Source of the DNA: Gammaproteobacteria bacterium
Lineage (GTDB): Bacteria > Pseudomonadota > Gammaproteobacteria > Steroidobacterales > Foliamicaceae
DNA length: 64,000 nt
NCBI GenBank assembly: GCA_009844425.1
Contig: VYBN01000034.1
Location: forward strand, 124,001-188,000
Direction: 5' to 3'
Part shown: positions 34,406-43,030 of the stretch, piece after piece
Layout: each line of letters starts with the position of its first letter
Position numbering within the stretch: position 1 is the first letter of the stretch
The notes under the pieces: model-generated
Told to the model about the DNA's origin: nothing
Database searches by the model: none
Seen by the model: the letters and a program-made list of their open reading frames with translations, nothing else
Translations under genes and position numbers: made by a program

Positions 34406-36613
34406 ATGGGACAGCCCACTAAAGGGGCGAAAGCGAAGGCCGCATCGGCACCCCTAAAACGCAGGGTCACCACGCCGCTTCTGCTGCAGATGCACGCAAC
34501 CGAGTGCGGCGCTGCCTGCCTGGGCAGCATCCTGGCCTATTACGGGCGCTGGGCGCCGCTTACCGAACTGCGCGAAAAATGCGAGGTGAGCCGTGACGGC
34601 TCCAGCGCCGCAAGCATCCTGCGCGCCGCCCGGCACTATGGTCTCAAGTGCAGCGGACTGAGCCTGACCAGCGAGGCGCTCAAGAAGGTGGAATTGCCCC
34701 TGATCCTGTTCTGGCAGTTTCACCATTTCCTGATTCTCGAAGGATTCGACAGAGACAATTTCTACCTCAACGACCCTGCCACCGGGCGCCGCACGGTTTC
34801 GGTCGAAGAGTTCGACAAGGGCTACAGCAACGTTGCCCTGAGATTCGAGCGTACGGCGGATTTCCGTCCGGGCGGCGAAAGACCGGGCCTGTTGAGGCAA
34901 TTGACGGCCTGGCGCGCGGACTCCTGGGGCGTGGTTGCCGGGACGGTCGCCTGCGGACTGATGCTGGCGCTGCTGGCTCTCGTTATTCCCGCAAGCGTCA
35001 GTGTTTTCGTGGACCATGTTCTGGCAAACAACCGGCCCTGGGGGGGATTGGTGACGGCTTTTCTGGGCGCCGGCATCCTGGTTTACGTACTGTCCCTGCT
35101 CAAGCACCGTTTCCTGAACCGTCTGGCGATCCGCATCTCGGTGGTCGGCTTCAACAGCGGCTTGACGCGGCTGCTTCGCCTGCCGGTCGAGTTCTTCCAG
35201 CACAGGCTGGTGGGCGACCTGACCGACCGGGTCACCTCCATCGACCGGATCGCAAAGAACCTGACCGGCCAGCTTCTGGTGCTCATTATCGACATGGCGA
35301 TGAGCGCGGTATTTCTGGTGGCGATGCTGGCCTACGATGTCTGGCTGGCGCTGACCGTGCTGGCTCTGGCGATCGTGAACGGAGTGCTGGCTTACTTCGT
35401 CAAGTCGTTGCGCGCCGATCGCAGCCATGCGATGAGGCGTGAGCAGGGAATGCTGATCGGCGTTGGCATGCAGATGCTGAGTCATGTGGACAACCTGCGC
35501 ATGACGGCCACGGACGATCGGTTCTTTTCACGCTGGAGCGGCCAGCAGGCGCGCGAACTCGGTGCGCGCCGGCGCTATTCCGAACTGGGCTATCTCGACG
35601 CCGCGCTTCCGGGCCTCATCGCTGCGCTGCGTGCCGCGGCGATCCTCGGCATCGGAGCCACCCGGGTGATGGCGGGAGACATCACGCTGGGCACGCTCGT
35701 CGGACTCTACATTCTGGCGGAGATGTTTCTGGCGCCTATCGGGCGCTTCCTGGAACTCGCGGACAAGCGCCAGGCGCTCGAGACGGACATGCAAAGGCTG
35801 GAAGACATCTCCAAGGCGGAGGAAGATCCCGTTTTCGCCCGCCGCAGTCCCGAGTCCGAGTCGATCCCGACGTTCAATGGCCGACTGCAGCTTGCAGGCC
35901 GCGTCGAATTGCGGGAGGTCACCTTCGGCTACAACAAGGCCAGGCCGCCGTTGATCAAGGACTTCAACCTGGTAATCAGGCCGGGGCGCCGGGTTGCCGT
36001 GGTCGGCCCCAGCGGTTCCGGCAAGTCCACCCTGTCGCGCCTGGTTGCGGGGATCTATCAGCCCTGGTCCGGCGAAATCCTGTTCGATGGCCATCCGCGG
36101 CATGAGATTCCCGAGGAAGTACTGCGGCGATCCGTTTCCATGGTGGATCAGGACGTGGTGCTTTTCTCCGCTTCCCTGCGCGACAACATCACCTTGTGGA
36201 ACCCGGCCGTACCGGACGAAGCCGTCATCGCCGCGGCGCGGGATGCCTGCATCCACGACGAAATTCTTCGCCGGCCGCAGGGCTATGCCACCCGGGTCGA
36301 GGAAGCCGGCGTGAATTTCAGCGGCGGCCAGCGTCAGCGGCTGGAAATCGCCCGCGCGCTGGTGGGCAATCCGACCGTGCTCATTCTGGACGAGGCCACC
36401 AGCGCGCTGGATGCAGCGACGGAAGAATACGTAGATGATGCCTTGCGGCGCAGGGGCGTGAGCTGCCTGATTGTGGCGCACCGGCTGAGCACCGTCAGGG
36501 ACTGCGACGAAATCATCGTGCTCGACAAGGGCGTCGAAGTGCAGCGCGGCAACCACGACGAGTTGATCGCCGATCGGGAAGGCACCTACTACAAGCTCGT
36601 CAAGGCCGGTTGA
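34406..36613 (+). CDS. NHLM-type peptidase-containing ABC transporter (C39 domain)
   Basis: This 735-residue transporter both cuts and exports precursor peptides. The N-terminal C39 peptidase has its cysteine in ATECGAACLGSIL, histidine in QFHHFLILEGF and aspartate in LNDPATGRR. A six-helix membrane domain follows, then the ABC domain with Walker A VGPSGSGKSTLSRL, signature NFSGGQRQRLEIARAL and Walker B VLILDEATSALD. It belongs to the NHLM bacteriocin-family exporters that recognise nitrile-hydratase-like leaders. Likely cleavage in the two precursors is after SAG. Confidence 0.93.
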   Translation: MGQPTKGAKAKAASAPLKRRVTTPLLLQMHATECGAACLGSILAYYGRWAPLTELREKCEVSRDGSSAASILRAARHYGLKCSGLSLTSEALKKVELPLILFWQFHHFLILEGFDRDNFYLNDPATGRRTVSVEEFDKGYSNVALRFERTADFRPGGERPGLLRQLTAWRADSWGVVAGTVACGLMLALLALVIPASVSVFVDHVLANNRPWGGLVTAFLGAGILVYVLSLLKHRFLNRLAIRISVVGFNSGLTRLLRLPVEFFQHRLVGDLTDRVTSIDRIAKNLTGQLLVLIIDMAMSAVFLVAMLAYDVWLALTVLALAIVNGVLAYFVKSLRADRSHAMRREQGMLIGVGMQMLSHVDNLRMTATDDRFFSRWSGQQARELGARRRYSELGYLDAALPGLIAALRAAAILGIGATRVMAGDITLGTLVGLYILAEMFLAPIGRFLELADKRQALETDMQRLEDISKAEEDPVFARRSPESESIPTFNGRLQLAGRVELREVTFGYNKARPPLIKDFNLVIRPGRRVAVVGPSGSGKSTLSRLVAGIYQPWSGEILFDGHPRHEIPEEVLRRSVSMVDQDVVLFSASLRDNITLWNPAVPDEAVIAAARDACIHDEILRRPQGYATRVEEAGVNFSGGQRQRLEIARALVGNPTVLILDEATSALDAATEEYVDDALRRRGVSCLIVAHRLSTVRDCDEIIVLDKGVEVQRGNHDELIADREGTYYKLVKAG

Positions 36614-36617
36614 AGCG

Positions 36618-39542
36618 ATGCCCCGCACGCAATACACATCCATCGCGGAACTCGCCGCCCGGTCCGGCCAATCCGTGCCCTGCGCCGGCAACATGCCGGT
36701 GAAGCTTGACGACCCGGACAGCGTCTGGTTCATCGATCAGGGCGCCGTCGATCTGTTCCTGATTGAATTCAAGGACGGTGTGGAGCAGACGGCGCCGCAG
36801 CATCTTTTGCGCGCGGAGGCCGGCGGCTTTCTGCCGGGCGTCGCGCCGGATGAGGACGACACGACATTCAGCCTGATCGCGAAGGGATTGCCCGGTACGT
36901 TCCTGAAGCGGCTGCCGGCGAGCATGCTCTCCAGGTTGGACCCGGCCGAACTGGCCGAACAGACCGATGCCTGGCTGAGCGGCGTTACCGACACGCTGTT
37001 CCGTTATGCAACCCACAGTCCGCGCCCCGATGCGCTGGTCGAACCGGATCAGACACGAACCCTGGGCCCGGGGACGGTGTCCGTCAGGCGTGGAGTCGTA
37101 TGGGTATCCCGGCCGCCCGCAGGCGCCAGCCTTTTCATGGACCTGATCGACTGTTCCGAACTCAGCGGGGCAGGCAGTCCGCAGGAAGCCGTGATTCCTC
37201 TGACTCAAACCGGCTGGCTCACCCTGTCCGACGCCGCGGCGCTTTCCGCCAGGTCGTCCGAGACGCTTGCGGCGGAAGGCGCGCTGCTTCCGGCGCTGGC
37301 TTCCTTTCACGTCGTTGCCTTTGCCCTCGAGCGGCTCAACCGCCGGCTCGCGGTAGTCGACAGCGCGAATCTGGAACGCGCGCGGACAAGCAGCCGCCGC
37401 GTGGCCGAGGAAGTCGCCCGGCGCCGGCTGTTCAATATCTATGACCTGCCGGACGATCGGGGCGCGGTCGCGGACGATACGGCTCTTGCGGATGCCGTGA
37501 AGATCGTCGGCCGCCGCGAGGGCATCGAATTCAGGATTCCGGCGCGCTCCGGACCCTTCGATTCACCGGTCGGACTGGCCGATATCCTGGATGCCTCCGG
37601 CGTGCGTGCCCGGCGGGTGCGATTGAGCGCAGAGGACAAATGGTGGCGGGGCGACAGCAATGCGATGCTGGCCTTCCGGGCCGAGGACGGCCGTCCCGTC
37701 GCGCTGCTGCCGGGAGCGTTCGGGCGCTACCGGGAAATCGACCCGATCAGCAAGCGCAGCAGCAGGGTAACGGCGGAGCGCGCGGGCGCACTGCGGGACG
37801 ACGCGTGGATGTTCTATCCGCCCTTGCCCCCGGGCAGCGCGGAACCGGCCGATCTTTTCCGCATCGGTGTGCGAGGATCGGGCGCCGATCTGGTGCGGCT
37901 GGTTTTGGCGGGGCTGCCGGGCGGTCTGATCAAGCTGGCGCCGGCGTTGGCTCTCGGCTTCGTCGCGAACCATATCGTCCGGGGCGGAAGTCCCGGCGCG
38001 CTCTACGCGGTGGCCCTGGCGCTGGCGGGTCTGGGCCTGCTCGGCGCACTGCTGCACCTGCTTCAGGGTACGGCGATGATGCGGCTGGAGAATCGCTCGT
38101 CGTCGCGGATCGAGGCCGCCTTCTGGGACCGCCTTCTGCGGCTGCCCCGAAGCGTTTTGCGCCGCTACCCGGCCGGCGATCTGGCCATGTCGGGGATGAC
38201 CTTCCAGAATCTGCGCGACGGATTGCAGGGAGCGCTCGCGGACAGCGTGCTGTCGCTCATTTTCCTGCTCCCCGTTTTTGGCGTGATTTTCTTTTACGAC
38301 GCAACGCTCGGAATCATCGCCCTGGCCTTCAGCCTGACGTCGCTGCTGGTAACGGTAGCGCTCGGATCGGGCCAGGTTTCATCCCACGGCCGCATGGCCG
38401 GCGCAGTACGCCGCGCAACCGGGAACCTTTTCCAGATCATCAAGGGGATCGCCAAGCTGCGTGTCGAGAACGCGGAAGGGTCGGCTTTCGCCATGTCCGC
38501 CAGGGATTATCGCGAGCAAAAGCGCGCGGAGTACGATTTGGGCACGATGCAGGGGCATTTGCAGGCCTTCGGCGCCGCGCTCCCCTTCCTTGCGGGCGCG
38601 GCACTGATTATTGCGGTGGCGACGACCGGCGACCGGACTGTCCCAGTCAGCGATTTTCTCGTCGTTTACACAGTGTTCATTGCCTATCAGGCCGCCGTTG
38701 CCCGGCTCGGCGAGTCATTCGGCGTGATTGCCGGCATGCGGCCGGCGTTCGACCACATGCGCCCCCTGCTCGCCGCGGCTCCCGAGACCGCGGTCGAGGG
38801 CGAGCCGGTCGAATACCTGGCCGGGGAGGTTCTGTTCGACCATATCTCCTTCCGCTACGATCCCGACGGCCCGCTGATTCTCGACGATGTCACGATACGC
38901 GCCCGTCCCGGAGAGTTCGTCGCCATTGCCGGCGAATCCGGGGCCGGCAAGAGCACGCTGTTCCGGCTTGCGCTGGGCGTGGACCAGCCATCCTCCGGAT
39001 CGGTCTATTACGACGGACGCGACCTGCGGCGCCTGAACCTGAAACAGCTGCGCCGGAAAATAGGCGTGGTCCCCCAGTCGGTGCAACTTCATCCCCAGGA
39101 CCTCTGGGACAATATCGTCGCCCACCACGACGAAGCGTCCACCGAGGAAGCCTGGCAGGCGGCCCAGACCGCCGAAATCGAGCGCGAGATCAAGTCAATG
39201 CCCATGGGCATGATGACGCTGGTCGGCACCAGCGGCGCAGTCCTTTCAGGCGGGGAGAGTCAGCGCATCACGATCGCGCGCGCGCTGATGCGCGGACCCC
39301 GGATTCTGCTGCTGGACGAAGCGACCAACTGGCTCGACAACGAGAGTCAGGCCCAGGTCATGCAGAACCTGGCCGTGCTGACCTCGACTCGGATTGTCAT
39401 CGCCCACCGCCTCTCGACGCTGGAACATGCCGACCGCATCTACGTGCTGCAGGCCGGCAAGGTCGTGCAAAGCGGCGCCTTCGGGGAACTCATGGAGGTG
39501 GAAGGCGTATTCCGGGACCTGGTCAAGAGGCAGATCGCTTAA
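36618..39542 (+). CDS. NHLM-type ABC transporter, second subunit with large N-terminal domain
   Basis: This 974-residue protein has a long N-terminal region without catalytic motifs (about 420 residues; the NHLM permease/ATPase family has this region) and a membrane domain. Its ABC domain is complete: Walker A AGESGAGKSTLFRL, signature LSGGESQRITIARAL and Walker B ILLLDEATNWLD. It lacks a C39 peptidase and should pair with the preceding transporter as a heterodimer. The gene begins five bases after the preceding stop. Confidence 0.9.
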   Translation: MPRTQYTSIAELAARSGQSVPCAGNMPVKLDDPDSVWFIDQGAVDLFLIEFKDGVEQTAPQHLLRAEAGGFLPGVAPDEDDTTFSLIAKGLPGTFLKRLPASMLSRLDPAELAEQTDAWLSGVTDTLFRYATHSPRPDALVEPDQTRTLGPGTVSVRRGVVWVSRPPAGASLFMDLIDCSELSGAGSPQEAVIPLTQTGWLTLSDAAALSARSSETLAAEGALLPALASFHVVAFALERLNRRLAVVDSANLERARTSSRRVAEEVARRRLFNIYDLPDDRGAVADDTALADAVKIVGRREGIEFRIPARSGPFDSPVGLADILDASGVRARRVRLSAEDKWWRGDSNAMLAFRAEDGRPVALLPGAFGRYREIDPISKRSSRVTAERAGALRDDAWMFYPPLPPGSAEPADLFRIGVRGSGADLVRLVLAGLPGGLIKLAPALALGFVANHIVRGGSPGALYAVALALAGLGLLGALLHLLQGTAMMRLENRSSSRIEAAFWDRLLRLPRSVLRRYPAGDLAMSGMTFQNLRDGLQGALADSVLSLIFLLPVFGVIFFYDATLGIIALAFSLTSLLVTVALGSGQVSSHGRMAGAVRRATGNLFQIIKGIAKLRVENAEGSAFAMSARDYREQKRAEYDLGTMQGHLQAFGAALPFLAGAALIIAVATTGDRTVPVSDFLVVYTVFIAYQAAVARLGESFGVIAGMRPAFDHMRPLLAAAPETAVEGEPVEYLAGEVLFDHISFRYDPDGPLILDDVTIRARPGEFVAIAGESGAGKSTLFRLALGVDQPSSGSVYYDGRDLRRLNLKQLRRKIGVVPQSVQLHPQDLWDNIVAHHDEASTEEAWQAAQTAEIEREIKSMPMGMMTLVGTSGAVLSGGESQRITIARALMRGPRILLLDEATNWLDNESQAQVMQNLAVLTSTRIVIAHRLSTLEHADRIYVLQAGKVVQSGAFGELMEVEGVFRDLVKRQIA

Positions 39543-39552
39543 GCCGAATCCG

Positions 39553-40854
39553 TTGAAGAAACCCCTCAACGCAGCGAAATATCTCGTCGCAAAGGCCGGT
39601 TCCGACGGCCCGTTTCGCCAACGCCTGCTGGCGGCGCCGAAAGAAACGATCGAAACGGAGCTGGGCGTGACGATGGCCGACGGCCATGAGATACATGTTC
39701 ACGAAAATTCGGACACCGTCACGCATCTCGTCCTTCCGCCGCCGAGCAGGCTCAGCGAGGAAGAGCGCGAAGCGGCTAGGACCGGCGTGGCGTCGCTCGA
39801 GTATCTCCGGCAGACCATGTACGACCCGGCACCCGACATTCGTCCGCCGGCCGGACAGCCGGCAACGGCCCCGCGCGGCTCCCTTGCGCCCGGGGCGCTT
39901 GCGACGGCGGGCAGGGAGAGCATTCGCCGCGGCCTTGCGTTCCTGGATTCCGCAGTGGACGCAAATGGCGCCTGGCACTGCATCCGGTTCAGCACGGCAG
40001 ATCCGGACATTCCGCGGCATTTCGAAAGGCCGGCTTTCGTTTCCGCCTTCTGTGCACTGGCCCTCGAAAGTTGCGGGGAGGCGGTGGCCCGGGCCATCCG
40101 CAGCCGCACGAGGCAGTATCTGGTCGACACCATTGAATACCCGGGATTGTGGCGCTATTACCGTCATCTGCCCCGGGACCTTGACAGCTCCGCACTCTGT
40201 TCGCTGGTAATCGCGGAGCACCCTTGGATTGTTCTGGGAAGGAACGTTTCCCGAATGCTGGCCAACCGCGACGAACAGGGACGTTTCCTGACCTGGTTGC
40301 TGGAGGAAGGAGAACCTGATGTCGTTTCGCGCTTTCGCATCGAAGCCGACCCCGTAGTCAATGCGAATGTCATCGCCTGCCTGGGCGACCATCCCGAAAC
40401 CAGGGACGCTCAAGCCTGGCTGACAGACCTGATCGCCGAGGGCCGCGTCGAAGGTTCGTCCAAGTGGTACCCCGACGCGGTCGCGACCTACTATGCAACC
40501 ACCCGGGCCATGATTCGCGCGCGGCCTGCTTTCGAGGGCCTGCGTCCGGTACTGGCTGACGCCATCCTGGGCTTGCGCGACGGCGCCGACGGGTTCGGCA
40601 ACGTCCTGCAGACCGCTCAGGCGGTGTCGGCGCTCCACAACATCGGATGCCTTGAAGAAGCGAATGTGAGACGCCTGGCGGAAAGGTTGATCGGATCGCA
40701 GCACGAGGACGGCAGCTGGCCGGAACTGCTGGCGTTTGGCGACCAGACGTTGAGGTGGGGCACGGTAGGGCAGATAGGACATGGCTCCGAGGCCATGACC
40801 ACCGCGTTTTGCATCGAAGCATTGGAGCGCCTGATCGAAATCCTGGCCGGATGA
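39553..40854 (+). CDS. NHLP leader fused to a terpene-cyclase-like alpha/alpha toroid
   Basis: This 433-residue protein is a fusion. Residues about 8-75 match the nitrile-hydratase-like leader seen in the two precursors (FRQRLLAAPKETIETELGV, then EIHVHENSDTVTHLVLPPP). After a proline-rich linker, residues about 110-433 resemble prenyltransferase/squalene-hopene cyclase repeats, with DLDSSALCSLVIAE in the place of the class II cyclase DxDD motif and QHEDGSWPELLAFGD as a QW-like repeat. Start must be TTG 39553; there is no nearby ATG. It could be an enzyme tethered by a leader, or a protein routed to the exporter. The function is unknown. Confidence 0.72.
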   Translation: MKKPLNAAKYLVAKAGSDGPFRQRLLAAPKETIETELGVTMADGHEIHVHENSDTVTHLVLPPPSRLSEEEREAARTGVASLEYLRQTMYDPAPDIRPPAGQPATAPRGSLAPGALATAGRESIRRGLAFLDSAVDANGAWHCIRFSTADPDIPRHFERPAFVSAFCALALESCGEAVARAIRSRTRQYLVDTIEYPGLWRYYRHLPRDLDSSALCSLVIAEHPWIVLGRNVSRMLANRDEQGRFLTWLLEEGEPDVVSRFRIEADPVVNANVIACLGDHPETRDAQAWLTDLIAEGRVEGSSKWYPDAVATYYATTRAMIRARPAFEGLRPVLADAILGLRDGADGFGNVLQTAQAVSALHNIGCLEEANVRRLAERLIGSQHEDGSWPELLAFGDQTLRWGTVGQIGHGSEAMTTAFCIEALERLIEILAG

Positions 40855-40933
40855 AGGATTTGCGACGATGTCATGCGGTGCTAACATGAACCCCGATGTA
40901 AAGCGGGGGTGAACATCCCGTAGAGACGCTGTC

Positions 40934-42976
40934 ATGCCGCAGGAAACAGCCGCAAGCGGGGGCTTTGGGCCACACAATGCCGATGTCTCAAGGCTGATCG
41001 AGCCTTCGATCCGAACGGCCCTGCCGCACTATCTGCCGCTGGGCGTATTTCCCCTGATTCTCGCCGCGGCGGCCTATGGAGGCTGGTGGTTGTTGCCGCC
41101 GTTTCTGTTCTTTGCCGCCGCCACGCCGCTCGATCGGGCGTTGGGTCTCGACGGACGCAACATGGATCCGGCCAAAGCGCCGGGTCGCCGCCTGATCTGG
41201 CACAACCTGCCGGTCTGGTGCTGGGCGTTTCTTTGGCCTGTCACTCTGGTTTTCGGCCTGTGGCAGATTCTGGTTGCGAATCCGTTTGCAATCTGGGAGA
41301 ACGTGATACTGGCGATCATCCTGACGATGGAGGCGCAGGCGGTCTTCATTGTCGGTCACGAACTGGTTCACAGGCGCACTCCCTGGGAAAGACGGTGGGG
41401 CGAATTCCTGCTTGCCTCGGCTTCCTATCCGCAATACGCCACGGAACACGTCTACATCCACCATGCGCAGGTGGGCACGCCGCACGACATGGGATCCGCG
41501 CCTAAGGGCGAGAGTTTCTGGAGTTATTTTCCGAAGGAAATCGTAAGCAACCTCACCAATTCGTGGAAAATGGCAAGCCAGCTCCTGGCGCGCCGCCGAC
41601 TGCCCGTCTGGCACTACAGCAATCCGTTCTGGCGCTACGGCATCTATGTCGCATTCTGGTACGGACTTGTGTTCTGGATGGGCGGAATCTGGGCGGTCCT
41701 GGTCTTCCTCTTCCTCGGTTTCTGCTGCGTGTTCTCGATGAAGATCAGCAATTACCTGCAACACTACGGTCTTCGCCGGGTCCTTCTTCCGAACGGCCGC
41801 TGGGAAAAGGTGGCGCCGCGCCATTCGTGGAGCGCCGACTGGAAGTTCAGCAACTGGATGTTCTTCAACATGCAGCGCCACGCGGACCATCATGCGCTGG
41901 CCAGCCGCCCCTATCCGCTGCTGCAGATCACCGGGGCGGACGAATCGCCGTTCCTGCCGGGCACCTACAGCGACCTGATGAACATCGTGCTGCGGCCGAA
42001 GCGCTGGTTCGAGAAGATGGATCCGCTGGTGGATCAATGGCGCAAGCACTTCTACCCCGAAATTGACGACTGGAGCGCGTACGACAGCCCCGTTGCCGCG
42101 GCACGGCCCGAGCATCTGAGCGCAATCATTGAAATCTTCGGGTCCGCCCCGCGGCTGGCGCGATGGATCGAACGCAACCCCGAACTGCTGGACAATCTCA
42201 AGGATCCGGAATTCACCGATCTCGACCTGCCCAGGGGGTTCATGTCGGATCCGGATGTCGAATCGATCGCGCGGCGCGGGCTGGCGCGAGTGTATTGGAC
42301 TTTCGAGATGAGCGTCGAGGAAATGAAGGGCCTGATGGCCGAGATTCCGGCGACCGATGCGAAAGACACCGCGGAAGTGGTGCGTAACTGGTCGAACGAC
42401 AAGGCATTTCAGATCGGAATGCACGTGGTGCGCGGAAACCTGTCTGCGGACGAGGCCAGGACCGCCTTGTCCAATCTGGCCGAAGCCTCGATCGCCACCG
42501 TGCTGGCCTCGGTGGTCGCGGATTTTGTGGACCGGCGCGGGCCCGTGAGTGAAGGTGGGGCCGCCGCGATACTACTGGGCGATCTCGCCGGCCGGGAGGC
42601 TCATCCGGGCGTAGCGGCCGATTTCCTGTTTGTGCATGACGGCCCCGGCGACGGCGGGCGGCTATGCGCGCTGTTTCTCGACAAGCTGACCGGTCTGTCG
42701 CAGAACAGCCTGTTGTTCTCCCCGGTCCCGCACGGAACGGAGCGCTGTGTCGTGTTGCCGTCAAGTGAGCTGGCCGAGCATTGCAGGAATGTCGGCCCGG
42801 CCGGGAGTGCCGACCTCGCCACGGCGCGCTGCGTGTTCGAGACCGGCGATTCCAGGATAGGGGCCCGCTTCGACGAAGTGCGGCGCGCCGTCCTGTCCGA
42901 ATGGGGCGCGCCGCCGGCAGCGGAGAACGCACCCGACGCCGAAGCGGAACTCAATGCCTTTCTCACGCGCGCCTGA
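40934..42976 (+). CDS. AlkB-type di-iron monooxygenase fused to a degenerate GlnE-like domain
   Basis: This 680-residue protein has two parts. Residues 1 to about 380 form an alkane-monooxygenase-type membrane domain with the histidine boxes GHELVHRR (about 142), HVYIHHAQVG (about 172), NYLQHYGLRR (about 272) and QRHADHHA (about 313). Residues about 395-660 resemble the adenylyltransferase domain of GlnE (RNPELLDNL, then LSNLAEASIATVLASVVADF and GDLAGREAHPGVAADFLFVH). The GlnE active-site pattern GSDIDL is replaced by GVAADF, so the metal-binding acids are largely lost. It may bind nucleotide or partner rather than catalyse. It probably hydroxylates or desaturates the cluster product. Confidence 0.8.
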   Translation: MPQETAASGGFGPHNADVSRLIEPSIRTALPHYLPLGVFPLILAAAAYGGWWLLPPFLFFAAATPLDRALGLDGRNMDPAKAPGRRLIWHNLPVWCWAFLWPVTLVFGLWQILVANPFAIWENVILAIILTMEAQAVFIVGHELVHRRTPWERRWGEFLLASASYPQYATEHVYIHHAQVGTPHDMGSAPKGESFWSYFPKEIVSNLTNSWKMASQLLARRRLPVWHYSNPFWRYGIYVAFWYGLVFWMGGIWAVLVFLFLGFCCVFSMKISNYLQHYGLRRVLLPNGRWEKVAPRHSWSADWKFSNWMFFNMQRHADHHALASRPYPLLQITGADESPFLPGTYSDLMNIVLRPKRWFEKMDPLVDQWRKHFYPEIDDWSAYDSPVAAARPEHLSAIIEIFGSAPRLARWIERNPELLDNLKDPEFTDLDLPRGFMSDPDVESIARRGLARVYWTFEMSVEEMKGLMAEIPATDAKDTAEVVRNWSNDKAFQIGMHVVRGNLSADEARTALSNLAEASIATVLASVVADFVDRRGPVSEGGAAAILLGDLAGREAHPGVAADFLFVHDGPGDGGRLCALFLDKLTGLSQNSLLFSPVPHGTERCVVLPSSELAEHCRNVGPAGSADLATARCVFETGDSRIGARFDEVRRAVLSEWGAPPAAENAPDAEAELNAFLTRA

Positions 42977-43030
42977 GGGCGTCCGTTGGTCCGGGCCCGA
43001 ACGGTAACGAATCCTCAGCGCGGAACACGG

